Shown here: positions 26,744-34,717 of the stretch, one piece after another | Layout: every line of letters starts with the position of its first letter | Numbering within the stretch: position 1 is the first letter of the stretch | Source: CAWBYL01 sp963793025 | Lineage (GTDB): Bacteria; Actinomycetota; Acidimicrobiia; Acidimicrobiales; Acidimicrobilacustridaceae | DNA length: 64,000 nt | NCBI GenBank assembly: GCA_963793025.1 | Contig: CAWBYL010000005.1 | Coordinates: 62,001-126,000 of the forward strand | Direction of reading: 5' to 3' | Notes under the pieces: model-generated | Seen by the model: the letters and a program-made list of their open reading frames with translations, nothing else | What the model was told of the DNA's origin: nothing | Database searches by the model: none | Position numbers and translations under genes: made by a program

Positions 26744-26879
26744 GGCCCGCTCTCCCGTGTGACGGTCAGGTGACCTGCGGCACATCGGGGTTCCCGCTGA
26801 GAGCTGCTGCCTCCCGGCCCTGACTCGGTTCACGGGTTCCGATTGCACAGGGCCCGACCGCCACACGCGAGAGCGGGCC
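26744..26879. other. 136-bp element with 24-bp inverted ends
   Basis: Arms at 26744-26767 and 26856-26879 are complementary at 22 of 24 positions (first arm starts GGCCCGCTCTC, second ends GAGAGCGGGCC). The 88-nt interior has no ORF but includes the small palindrome AGGTGACCT. It lies between the right-hand repeats and tRNA-Ser(GGA). It could be a MITE-like insertion, a structured RNA or a terminator; no target-site duplication is evident. The rest of 26705-26938 shows only a TACCCT hexamer near 26890 as a tRNA promoter candidate. Confidence 0.65.
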
Positions 26880-26938
26880 TGGGGAGACGATACCCTGTCC
26901 GCTCGGTTCCCCGTCCGACGCGATCGAACGGGTCCCCT

Positions 26939-27026
26939 GGAGGGGTGCGAGAGCGGCCGAATCGGCACGCTTGGAAAGCGTGTGTGGGGAAACTCACCGT
27001 GGGTTCGAATCCCACTCCCTCCGCCA
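26939..27026 (+). tRNA. tRNA-Ser (GGA)
   Basis: An 88-nt class II tRNA with a 7-bp acceptor stem beginning GGAGGGG, anticodon loop TTGGAAA (GGA at 26973-26975), a long variable arm, T-loop GGTTCGAATC and an encoded CCA end. It decodes UCC/UCU. Confidence 0.96.
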
Positions 27027-27040
27027 CCTAGGGTCCGGCC

Positions 27041-27499
27041 ATGGCCGCTGGACCCACCGATGCCGAGCTGATGGGTCTCGCTCTCGCCGAGGCCCGCTCG
27101 GCCCTCGGCCACGACGACGTGCCCATCGGGGCCCTCGTGGTGGTCGACGGCCAGGTGGTCGCCAGTCGCCACAACGAGCGGGAGCTCACCGGTGATCCGA
27201 CCGCCCACGCCGAGGTCCTGGCCGTGCGCGACGCCGCCCGACGCATCGGATCGTGGCGACTGGCGGGGGCGACGCTGTATGTCACCCTCGAGCCCTGCGC
27301 GATGTGTGCGGGGGCACTGGTGAACGCCCGCGTCGAGCGCCTGGTCTTCGGGGCCCGCAACCTCGACGCCGGGGCGGCCGGCTCGCTCTACCACCTCGGC
27401 AGCGACCCCCGCCTGAACCACGAGTTCGCCACCACCGCCGACGTCCGCGGCGAGGAGTGCGCCGCCCTGCTCACCGAGTTCTTCGCCGATCGCCGCTGA
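27041..27499 (+). CDS. tadA: tRNA-specific adenosine deaminase TadA
   Basis: TadA (152 residues) makes inosine at position 34 of tRNA-Arg(ACG). Zinc ligands are His56 in TAHAEV, with catalytic Glu58, and Cys86/Cys89 in EPCAMCAG. The conserved VFGARN and the C-terminal helix are present. ATG 27041 is only 14 bases after the tRNA-Ser CCA, so it is probably read from the tRNA promoter. It is flanked by two tRNA-Ser genes, an arrangement common in actinobacteria. Confidence 0.94.
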   Translation: MAAGPTDAELMGLALAEARSALGHDDVPIGALVVVDGQVVASRHNERELTGDPTAHAEVLAVRDAARRIGSWRLAGATLYVTLEPCAMCAGALVNARVERLVFGARNLDAGAAGSLYHLGSDPRLNHEFATTADVRGEECAALLTEFFADRR

Positions 27500-27580
27500 G
27501 CACCCGGCGCTGCTCGTCCCGGCCCGGATCGGGTCGAGTGCGTTCGCCGCCGCCGGCAGGCCACCACTAGTGTCGCTCCC

Positions 27581-27670
27581 GGAGAGTTGCCAGAGCGGAC
27601 GAATGGGGCGGCCTCGAAAGCCGTTGTGGGTTTCGGCTCACCGTGGGTTCGAATCCCACACTCTCCGCCA
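27581..27670 (+). tRNA. tRNA-Ser (CGA)
   Basis: A 90-nt class II tRNA beginning GGAGAGTTGCC, with anticodon loop CTCGAAA (CGA at 27615-27617), long variable arm, T-loop GGTTCGAATC and encoded CCA. It decodes UCG. Confidence 0.96.
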
Positions 27671-27783
27671 CCAGCCGGCGCCCCTCGGGGCGCCGCTGTC
27701 GCGTCGACCCTGTCCACCGTTTCGGGGATCGGCCCCCATCTCGGGGTCGGGTCCGACGGGCCCCGCCGTAGCCTGACGGGGCC

Positions 27784-29691
27784 ATGCGACCTCCTGCCTC
27801 GATGCACATGATGATGAACACCGACGCCGACAAGGTGGCCGGGGCGAAGCTCAACCGCAGGACCGCCCGGCGGGTCCTCACCTTCGCTCGGCCGTTCCGG
27901 CCGGCGATCATCATCTTCGTCGTGGTGGTCGTGCTGGAGTCGGTGCTGGCCCTGGTGCCGATCTGGGTGCTCAAGCAGATCATCGACGTGGCCATACCTC
28001 AGGGCAACCGGGGCGAGCTCCACCAGCTCGCCGGCCTGGCTCTCGTGGCGGCCCTGGGCATCGCCGGACTGTCGTTCGTGGAGCGCTTCTACTCGTCGCG
28101 CATCGGTGAGGGACTCATCTTCGACCTCCGGGTCAAGCTGTTCGACCACGTGTCGGCGATGCCCATCGGCTTCTTCACCCGGACCCAGACCGGGGCGCTC
28201 ATGAGCCGGATGAACAACGACGTCATCGGCGCCCAGCGAGCGGTGACCACCACGCTCGGCTCGGTCGTGTCCAACGTCATCGTCCTGGGCACGACGCTCG
28301 TGTTCATGATCGCGCTCGAGTGGCGGATCACCATCCTGGCGCTGATCTTGCTGCCGATGTTCGTCGTGCCGGCCAAGCGGGTCGGGCGCCGGCTGTCGTC
28401 CATCACCCGAGAGGGCTTCGACCTCAACGCCGCCATGAACACCCAGATGACCGAGCGCTTCAACGTCTCGGGCGCCCTGCTCGTCAAGCTCTTCGGCCAG
28501 GGCCGGCGGGAGTCCGACGCCTTCGGCGACCGGGCCGCCCGGGTCCGCGACATCGGCATCAAGAGCGCCATGTACAGCCGCACCTTCATGATCGCCCTCG
28601 CCCTGGTGGGCTCGGTGGGCACCGTCCTCGTGTACTGGCTGGGCGGCCAGCTCGTCATCTCCGGCGCCATCACCCTCGGCGCCATGACCGCCCTCGCCGC
28701 CCTCGTCGTGCGCCTCTATGACCCGCTGACCCAGCTCTCCAACGCCCGGGTCGACATCATGACGGCGCTCGTCTCGTTCGACCGGGTCTTCGAGGTCCTC
28801 GACCTCGAGAACCCGCTGACCGACCGGCCCGGCGCGGTCGACCTGGTCGACCCCCGGGGCGAGATCTCCATCGAGCACGTGACCTTCCGCTACAGCTCGG
28901 GGGCCGAGAGCTCACTGCGGTCACTCGAGGTCGGCTCGAGCGGCGTGGTCGACGACGGCCCCGGCGCCGAGGTCCTCCACGACGTCAGCGCCCACATCGA
29001 GCCCGGTCAGCTCGTGGCTCTGGTCGGGCCCTCGGGAGCGGGCAAGACCACCCTGAGCTCGCTCATCCCCCGGCTCTACGACGTGAGCGAGGGCGTGTTG
29101 CGGGTGGACGGGCACGACGTGCGCGACCTCACCCTCGACACGCTGCGGGCCGCCATCGGCGTCGTGTCCCAGGACCCCCACCTGTTCCACGACAGCGTCG
29201 CCGAGAACCTGCGCTACGCCCGCACCGACGCCTCCAACGTCGAGTTGGTGGCGGCGTGCCGGGCCGCCCAGATCCACGACGTGATCATGGCCCTCCCCGA
29301 TGGTTACGACACGGTCGTCGGCGAGCGCGGCCACCGCCTCTCCGGCGGCGAGCGCCAGCGCCTGGCCATCGCCCGCATGCTGGTGAAGGACCCGGCGGTC
29401 GTCGTCCTCGACGAGGCCACCAGCCATCTCGACTCCGAGAACGAGTCGCTGGTGCAACAGGCCCTGGCCAACGCCCTCACCGGCCGCACCGCCATCGTGA
29501 TCGCCCACCGGTTGTCGACCATCACCGGCGCCGACCAGATCCTCGTCCTCGATGACGGGCACATCGTCGAACGCGGCCGCCACGCGCAACTCCTCGCCGC
29601 TGACGGTCTGTATGCCGAGCTCTACCGCACCCTGGTCCGCGGCGATGTCGCCGACGTGGCCGATGTCGAGTTGGCCGGTCCGACCGTCTGA
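27784..29691 (+). CDS. ABC exporter (fused permease-ATPase)
   Basis: A 635-residue half-transporter. Six helices (about 35-320; first VVVVVLESVLALVPIWVL) precede an ATPase domain with Walker A GPSGAGKTTL, Q-loop VVSQDPHLF, signature LSGGERQRLAIAR, Walker B VVVLDEATSHLD and H-loop IAHRLST. An insertion of about 25 residues (GAESSLRSLEVGSSG) interrupts the start of the ATPase domain. It resembles MsbA/LmrA-type lipid or drug exporters and likely works as a homodimer; the substrate is unknown. A second in-frame ATG at 27802 is an alternative start. Confidence 0.92.
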   Translation: MRPPASMHMMMNTDADKVAGAKLNRRTARRVLTFARPFRPAIIIFVVVVVLESVLALVPIWVLKQIIDVAIPQGNRGELHQLAGLALVAALGIAGLSFVERFYSSRIGEGLIFDLRVKLFDHVSAMPIGFFTRTQTGALMSRMNNDVIGAQRAVTTTLGSVVSNVIVLGTTLVFMIALEWRITILALILLPMFVVPAKRVGRRLSSITREGFDLNAAMNTQMTERFNVSGALLVKLFGQGRRESDAFGDRAARVRDIGIKSAMYSRTFMIALALVGSVGTVLVYWLGGQLVISGAITLGAMTALAALVVRLYDPLTQLSNARVDIMTALVSFDRVFEVLDLENPLTDRPGAVDLVDPRGEISIEHVTFRYSSGAESSLRSLEVGSSGVVDDGPGAEVLHDVSAHIEPGQLVALVGPSGAGKTTLSSLIPRLYDVSEGVLRVDGHDVRDLTLDTLRAAIGVVSQDPHLFHDSVAENLRYARTDASNVELVAACRAAQIHDVIMALPDGYDTVVGERGHRLSGGERQRLAIARMLVKDPAVVVLDEATSHLDSENESLVQQALANALTGRTAIVIAHRLSTITGADQILVLDDGHIVERGRHAQLLAADGLYAELYRTLVRGDVADVADVELAGPTV

Positions 29692-29743
29692 GTCACAGGC
29701 GGCCGTGAGGTCGCGGCTACCAGCCGCACCTACCGTTGAGTCC

Positions 29744-30271
29744 ATGGACGACGATCTCGCCGCGCTCGTGGAGCGCACCTGGGCCCACGAGCAGATCCGC
29801 CAGCTGGCGGCCCACTACGCGGTGGCCATCGACTCACGCGACGTCGAGGCGTTGGTGGCCCTGTTCGTGGACGACGTCCGGGTCGGGCGGGACACCTGGG
29901 GACGAGAGGCGTTGCGGGCTTCGTTCGAGACGTCGCTGAGCGAGATCGGGGTCTCGATCCTCGACGTGGGCACCCACGCCATCGATCTCGTCGACGCCGA
30001 TCACGCCACCGGCTCGGTGTACTGCCATGCCCAGATCCAGGACGGTGACCGCTGGATCCACCAGGCGATCCTCTACCGGGACACCTACGAACGGCGGGAC
30101 GGGCGCTGGTACTTCGTGCGGCGGATCCACGAGCTCTGGTACGGCCTGGCCGTCGAACGCAACCCCCTCCACCAGGATCCGGCGGACTGGCCCACCCACC
30201 ACGACGGTCGGGGCACTGTCCCCGAGGTCTGGCCCTCGTGGGGTCGCTTCTGGGCGAACCGCGCCGACTGA
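29744..30271 (+). CDS. SnoaL-like (NTF2-fold) protein
   Basis: A 175-residue NTF2-fold protein. It has the typical opening EQIRQLAAHYAVAIDSRDVEALVALFVDDV, broken here at the helix-strand junction near residue 32, followed by a cone-shaped sheet with WIHQAILYRDTYERRDGRWYF. The family includes isomerases, dehydratases and many unknowns. The acidic and His residues lining the pocket (Asp, His in TYERRDG and RRIHELWYG) suggest a catalytic or ligand site. It stands alone after the ABC exporter, 52 bases away. Confidence 0.8.
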   Translation: MDDDLAALVERTWAHEQIRQLAAHYAVAIDSRDVEALVALFVDDVRVGRDTWGREALRASFETSLSEIGVSILDVGTHAIDLVDADHATGSVYCHAQIQDGDRWIHQAILYRDTYERRDGRWYFVRRIHELWYGLAVERNPLHQDPADWPTHHDGRGTVPEVWPSWGRFWANRAD

Positions 30272-30360
30272 CGATCCGTCGAGCTGCGACCGGCTCGGGG
30301 GTAACGTCGGCGGGCCACGGTCGGGCGTGGCCGGCGCGTGCGAGTGGTTCAGGAGGATCG

Positions 30361-31044
30361 ATGACGGACTTTCCCCCTCCCGGCGGCGATTCCGAGCCGG
30401 ACGACGAGGCGACCGAGCGCGCCGCCACTCCACCCGGACCCCCGCCGCCTGGCGCCGCCGCCCCGCCGCCCCCTCCTCCCGAGCCTTCGCCGGCCGCCAC
30501 TCCGGCCCCGGACGCCTACCCACCCTCCGGTGACTTCCCCCCTCCCGGTGGCCACCCGGGCCCTCCCGCCTTCGGCCATCCCGTTCCGCCGGGCGCTTCG
30601 CCGAGCCCGCCCGGCGTCGGCCAACCCGTCCCGCCCGGCGGCGCGCCGACGCCGCCGACGCCGGTCTATCCGGCGCCGCCTCCTCCGCCGGGCCGACCAT
30701 CACCACCGGGGGTCCCGTCCACCCCTCCCGGAGGGTTCGCCCCGCCCGCCCCCGGCTACGGCCCGCCCCCGACGGGCTGGTACGCGCCTCCGCCGATGGA
30801 GTCGCAGTCCAACGGTCTGGCTCTGGCGGCGATGGTGCTCGGGATCGTCTCGTTCCCCCTCCACCTCACCTGCTTCCTCGGCGTCCCCGCCGCCATCCTG
30901 GCCGTGGTCTTCGGCTTCGTTGGCCTGAGCAAGTCGATGCGGGTCGGCCAGGGCCGGGGCATGGCCATCGCCGGCCTTGTGCTCGGCGCCGTCAACCTGG
31001 TGCTGGTGGTGCTCTTCGTCGTCCTGGTGATCGCCACGTCCTGA
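30361..31044 (+). CDS. Proline-rich DUF4190-type membrane protein
   Basis: A 227-residue protein. About 150 residues are Pro/Gly/Ala-rich cytoplasmic-type low-complexity sequence (PPGGDSEPDDE; PPPPPPEPSPAA). Two membrane helices follow (LALAAMVLGIVSFPLH and GMAIAGLVLGAVNLVLVV) separated by a short loop GLSKSMRVGQGRG, the DUF4190 layout. AGGAGG is four bases before the ATG. Such proteins are widespread in actinobacteria with no assigned role. Confidence 0.82.
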   Translation: MTDFPPPGGDSEPDDEATERAATPPGPPPPGAAAPPPPPPEPSPAATPAPDAYPPSGDFPPPGGHPGPPAFGHPVPPGASPSPPGVGQPVPPGGAPTPPTPVYPAPPPPPGRPSPPGVPSTPPGGFAPPAPGYGPPPTGWYAPPPMESQSNGLALAAMVLGIVSFPLHLTCFLGVPAAILAVVFGFVGLSKSMRVGQGRGMAIAGLVLGAVNLVLVVLFVVLVIATS

Positions 31045-31135
31045 CCGCGCGCCCGACGGCGGTCGCAGGGCATCTCCTCCGGCGCGGGAAGCGCCCCGAG
31101 AACACCCGGCTCGGCCGCCGCCTACTGTCGGCGCC

Positions 31136-32011
31136 ATGCGGGTTCACCTGGTCGACGGCACCTACGAGATCTTTCGGTACCACTTCGCCCTGCCGTCGCA
31201 CGTCGCGGCCGACGGCATGGAGGTGGCGGCGACCCGAGGGGTGGTCGGCTCCATGCTGATGATGCTCGAGGACGGCGCCACTCACGTCGGCATCGCCACC
31301 GATCACGTTATCGAGTCGTTCCGCAACGATCTCTGGGCCGGCTACAAGACGAGTGCGGGGATGCCCCCCGAGCTGCTCGGCCAGTTCGGCCTCCTGGAGG
31401 ACGCCCTCGGGGCCGCCGGGTTCACCGTGTTCCCGATGGTGGAGTTCGAGGCCGACGACGCCATGGCCGCCGCTGCTCAGGTGGCCTCGGCCGATCCCGA
31501 GGTCGAGCTGGTGGTGATCTGCACGCCGGACAAGGACCTGGGCCAGTGCGTCGTCGACGGACGGGTCGTGCAGCTCGACCGGCGCAAGGACACCTACATC
31601 GACGAGGCCGGCGTCATCGAGCGGTTCGGCGTCCCGCCCGAGTCGATACCCGACTACCTGGCCCTCGTCGGCGACACCGCTGACGGCTTCCCCGGTCTGG
31701 CCGGCTGGGGCGCCAAGAGCACGTCCACGGTGCTGGCCGAATACCGTCACCTGGAGGCGATCCCGGCGGCGTCGGCCGACTGGGACGTGTCGGTGCGGGG
31801 AGCGGGCAAGCTGGCGGCCACCCTTCAGGCCCAGTTCGAGCTGGCCCTGTTGTTCCGGCGCATCGCCACCGTCGAGAGGGATGCCCCCACCATGACCTTG
31901 GTGGACGAGCTCCGCTGGAGCGGGCCCACGCCGGAGCTGCGGGCCATCGCCGAACGCCTGGAGGCGCCCAACCTGGTCGCTCGTGCGGAACGACTGGCGG
32001 CCGCTCTGTGA
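31136..32011 (+). CDS. 5'-3' exonuclease
   Basis: A 291-residue stand-alone flap/5'-3' exonuclease of the Pol I N-terminal family. Metal ligands are visible: Asp7 in HLVDGTYEIFR, EADDAMAAAA, VVICTPDKDLGQ and LVGDTADGFPGL, with the helix-hairpin-helix GWGAKS. It may process RNA primers or flaps beside PolA, which is not in the window. It is the single gene between the DUF4190 protein and a double hairpin shared with tatA. Confidence 0.9.
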   Translation: MRVHLVDGTYEIFRYHFALPSHVAADGMEVAATRGVVGSMLMMLEDGATHVGIATDHVIESFRNDLWAGYKTSAGMPPELLGQFGLLEDALGAAGFTVFPMVEFEADDAMAAAAQVASADPEVELVVICTPDKDLGQCVVDGRVVQLDRRKDTYIDEAGVIERFGVPPESIPDYLALVGDTADGFPGLAGWGAKSTSTVLAEYRHLEAIPAASADWDVSVRGAGKLAATLQAQFELALLFRRIATVERDAPTMTLVDELRWSGPTPELRAIAERLEAPNLVARAERLAAAL

Positions 32012-32056
32012 GCGGCCGCGGATCGAGAGCTCTAGCTGCCTGACCGTCGGTCAGGC
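31997..32056. terminator. Double hairpin between convergent genes
   Basis: The first stem, 31997-32006/32010-32019 (10 bp, loop TGT), overlaps the exonuclease stop codon. The second, 32038-32045/32049-32056, is a perfect 8-bp GCCTGACC stem with loop GTC. Together they separate the exonuclease gene from tatA. Confidence 0.65.
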
Positions 32057-32079
32057 GCTCTGGGAACGACGCCGCCAGG

Positions 32080-32385
32080 TCAGGCGTCGGACTTGTTGGC
32101 CTCGGCGGCGAGGCGGGCGGCCTCAGCCTTGGCCTTGGCTGCCGCGGCCTCGGCTTCCGCGGCGCGAGCCTCGGCTTCGGCCACCTTGGCCTCCGCCGAC
32201 ATCTCCGGAGCGTCGGTGCCGGCATCGGCGGCCTTCACCTCTCCGTCCTTGAGACCCTTCTCGAACTCGCCCTTGGCCGAACCGAGCGAACGGGCGAGCT
32301 TGGGGAGCTTCGCACCACCGAACAGCAGGGCGATGATGGCGAGGACGATGACCATGTCCCAGCCGATGAGTTCTGCGAGCACCAT
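32080..32385 (-). CDS. tatA: Twin-arginine translocase subunit TatA
   Basis: A 101-residue TatA/E. A short periplasmic start and one helix (WDMVIVLAIIALLFGG) lead to the hinge and amphipathic helix AKLPKLARSLGSAKGEFEKG. The C-terminal half is an Ala/Glu/Lys coiled coil longer than usual. It forms the pore-like component of Tat export; TatB/C are not in the window. A Tat substrate candidate is at 52295-53263. The ATG at 32385 has GGAAGGAACCTCC upstream. Confidence 0.92.
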   Translation of the reverse strand: MVLAELIGWDMVIVLAIIALLFGGAKLPKLARSLGSAKGEFEKGLKDGEVKAADAGTDAPEMSAEAKVAEAEARAAEAEAAAAKAKAEAARLAAEANKSDA

Positions 32386-32547
32386 TGGAGGTTCCTTCCT
32401 GCACCGGCGAATACCGGCCGACATGGTTCGGGCGCGAGGGCGGGCGCCTCTGACAAGGGTAGGACACGCGCCCCCGAAAGTCTCCTCTGGGAGGTGAACC
32501 GATGATGAACGGGCTCGCGAGGCCACTCGCCCTCCTACGATCGGGAG

Positions 32548-33570
32548 ATGGCCAGCCCGTACACGATGCTCGACGTGGCGGGCCACGAGGTCAAGGTCAC
32601 GAACCCTGAGAAGGTCTTCTTCCCGGCCCGGGGAGAGACCAAGCTCGACCTCGTCGAGCACTACCTCCTGGTGGGGGAGGGGGCCCTTCGGGGGGTCCTG
32701 CGCCGACCCACCGTGTTGAAGCGCTTCCCCGACGGCGCCGGCGGGAAGATGTTCTTCCAGAAGCGGGTGCCGGCCGGGCGCCCGGACTGGCTCCAGACGA
32801 CGGTCGTGTCGTTCCCGAGCGGGCGTACCGCCGAGGAGCTGTGTCCGGTCGACGCGGCGCACCTGGTGTGGGCGGTGAACCTCGGCTGCCTGGACCTGAA
32901 CCCCTGGGCGGTGCGGCGAGAGGACCTCGATCACCCCGACGAGCTGCGGGTCGATCTCGATCCCCAGCCCGGCGTGCCCTTCGACGTCGTGCGCCGGGTC
33001 GCCGGCACGGTGCGCGACGTGTTGGTCGACCACGGCATGACCGGGTACCCCAAGACGTCGGGGTCGCGGGGCATCCACGTCAACGTCCGCATCGCTTCCC
33101 GATGGGACTTCGTCGCGGTCCGGCGGGCGGCGGTGGCCCTGGCTCGGGAGGTCGAGCGCCGCGAGCCCGAACTCGCCACCTCCAAGTGGTGGAAGGAGGA
33201 GCGGGGGGACCGGGTGTTCATCGACTACAACCAGAACGCCCGGGATCGCACGGTGGCGTCGGCGTACTCGGTGCGGGCGAACCCGGAGGGAATGGTGTCG
33301 GCCCCGTTTCGGTGGGACGAGCTCGACGCGGTGGAGCTCGGCGACTTCACCCTGGCGTCGATGCCGGCCCGCTGGGCGGCCGTGGGCGATCTCGAGATGG
33401 AGATCGACGACGAGGAGTTCTCGTTGCAGCCTCTCCTCGACCGGGCCGACCAGGACGAGGCCGATGGCCTCGGCGATGCACCGTGGCCGCCCAACTTCCC
33501 CAAGATGGAAGGCGAGCCCGACCGCGTCCAGCCCAGCCGCAAGCGGACGCCCCCGGCGTCGACCAGCTGA
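32548..33570 (+). CDS. LigD-type polymerase/primase domain protein
   Basis: A 340-residue stand-alone PolDom of the archaeo-eukaryotic primase superfamily, which in LigD fills in or adds ribonucleotides during end joining. Catalytic Asp136 and Asp138 are in RVDLDPQPG, Asp226 in VFIDYNQN, and the nucleotide loop KTSGSRGIHVNV is intact. No ligase or nuclease domain is fused. It converges, 16 bases apart, on a LigC-type ligase gene, so the two activities of LigD are split and co-located. No Ku gene is in the window. Confidence 0.9.
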   Translation: MASPYTMLDVAGHEVKVTNPEKVFFPARGETKLDLVEHYLLVGEGALRGVLRRPTVLKRFPDGAGGKMFFQKRVPAGRPDWLQTTVVSFPSGRTAEELCPVDAAHLVWAVNLGCLDLNPWAVRREDLDHPDELRVDLDPQPGVPFDVVRRVAGTVRDVLVDHGMTGYPKTSGSRGIHVNVRIASRWDFVAVRRAAVALAREVERREPELATSKWWKEERGDRVFIDYNQNARDRTVASAYSVRANPEGMVSAPFRWDELDAVELGDFTLASMPARWAAVGDLEMEIDDEEFSLQPLLDRADQDEADGLGDAPWPPNFPKMEGEPDRVQPSRKRTPPASTS

Positions 33571-33586
33571 AGGGACGGGGCGGCCG

Positions 33587-34651
33587 TCAGACGCCGAAGA
33601 TGCGGTGCAGCTCGTAGGGAGGCACCTGCTCGAGCTGGGCGAAGGTGCACGTCGCCGGATCGCGGTCGGGACGGAAGTGACGGAGGCGGGTGGCGTGGCG
33701 GAACCGGCCGCTCTGAACGTGCTCGTAGGCCACCTCGGCCACCAGCTCCGGGCGCAGGGCCGTCCACGACATGTCTTTGGTCGCGTTCCAGCGGTTGGGT
33801 GAACCGGGCATGCGGGTGGCGTCGGCCCCGGCTCCGCCCCACTCCCGCCACGGATGATCGACGAGAGCGTCGCGCTCGTACGGGGCGACCTCGTCGACCA
33901 GCTCCCTGCGGCGGGCGGCCGAGAAGCTGGTCGCCACCCCCATGTGGTGCAGGTCGCCGTCGTCGTCGTACAGCCCGATGAGCAGGGAACCGACGCCGTC
34001 GCCGCTCTTGTGAGTGCGGTAGCCAGCGACCACGCAGTCCGCCGTGCGGCTGTGCTTCACCTTCAGCTGGGTGCGCTTGTCGGGGACGTAGATGCCGTCG
34101 AGGGGCTTGGCCATCACGCCGTCGAGCCCCGCACCCTCGAAGCGCACGAACCAGTCCTCAGCCGTCGCCCGATCGTTGGTCACCGGGGTGAGATGGATGG
34201 GGGGTCGGGCCGAGGCGAGGGCACCCTCGAGCAGGGCCCGGCGCTCGCTCAGGGCGCGGTCGAGGAGGGCGTCGTCGCCGAGAGCCAGCAGATCGAAGGC
34301 CACGAAGCTCGACGGCGTCTCCCCGGCCAGGCGGTTGATGCGTGACTCCGCGGGGTGGATCCGTTGTTGGAGGGCGTCGAAGTCGAGGCCGTCCGGGGTG
34401 GCGATGACGATCTCCCCGTCCACCACGCAGCGCGGCGGCAGCTGGTCCCGCAACGAGGCCACCAGCTCCGGGAAGTAACGGGTCAACGGCCGTTCGTTGC
34501 GGCTTCCCAGCTCCAGCTCGTCACCGTCGCGGAAGACGATGCAACGGAAGCCGTCCCACTTGGGTTCGAACTGCCAGGAATCACCCTCGGGGACCTCCGG
34601 GGTGGACTTGGCCAGCATGGGCGAGACCGGTGGCATCACGGGCAGCTGCAC
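33587..34651 (-). CDS. ligC: ATP-dependent DNA ligase, LigC type
   Basis: A 354-residue ligase. Adenylation domain: nucleophile Lys31 in FEPKWDGF, motif III FVAFDLLAL, motif IV DGVMAKP and motif V LKVKHSR. A C-terminal OB fold follows. Size and start (QLPVMPPVSPMLA) match mycobacterial LigC, which serves backup end joining and repair. I therefore choose GTG 34651 rather than ATG 34636. The gene is divergent from the carboxylase beta gene (66 bases) and convergent with the polymerase gene. Confidence 0.9.
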   Translation of the reverse strand: MQLPVMPPVSPMLAKSTPEVPEGDSWQFEPKWDGFRCIVFRDGDELELGSRNERPLTRYFPELVASLRDQLPPRCVVDGEIVIATPDGLDFDALQQRIHPAESRINRLAGETPSSFVAFDLLALGDDALLDRALSERRALLEGALASARPPIHLTPVTNDRATAEDWFVRFEGAGLDGVMAKPLDGIYVPDKRTQLKVKHSRTADCVVAGYRTHKSGDGVGSLLIGLYDDDGDLHHMGVATSFSAARRRELVDEVAPYERDALVDHPWREWGGAGADATRMPGSPNRWNATKDMSWTALRPELVAEVAYEHVQSGRFRHATRLRHFRPDRDPATCTFAQLEQVPPYELHRIFGV

Positions 34652-34717
34652 CCCGCCGACCCTACGCCGCCCGAGCCGGTTCGGACCCCTCCCCGGGTCC
34701 TCGGTAGTGTGGCCGCC

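Noticed and set aside
26830..27027. Minus-strand frame of 65 residues containing GVGFEPTVSFPTHAF
   Set aside because: It is the antisense translation of tRNA-Ser(GGA), a well-known spurious protein; the tRNA fold explains the sequence.
27567..27995. Minus-strand frame with SVGFEPTVSRNPQ
   Set aside because: Antisense of tRNA-Ser(CGA) continuing into the antisense of the ABC transporter gene; no ribosome site.
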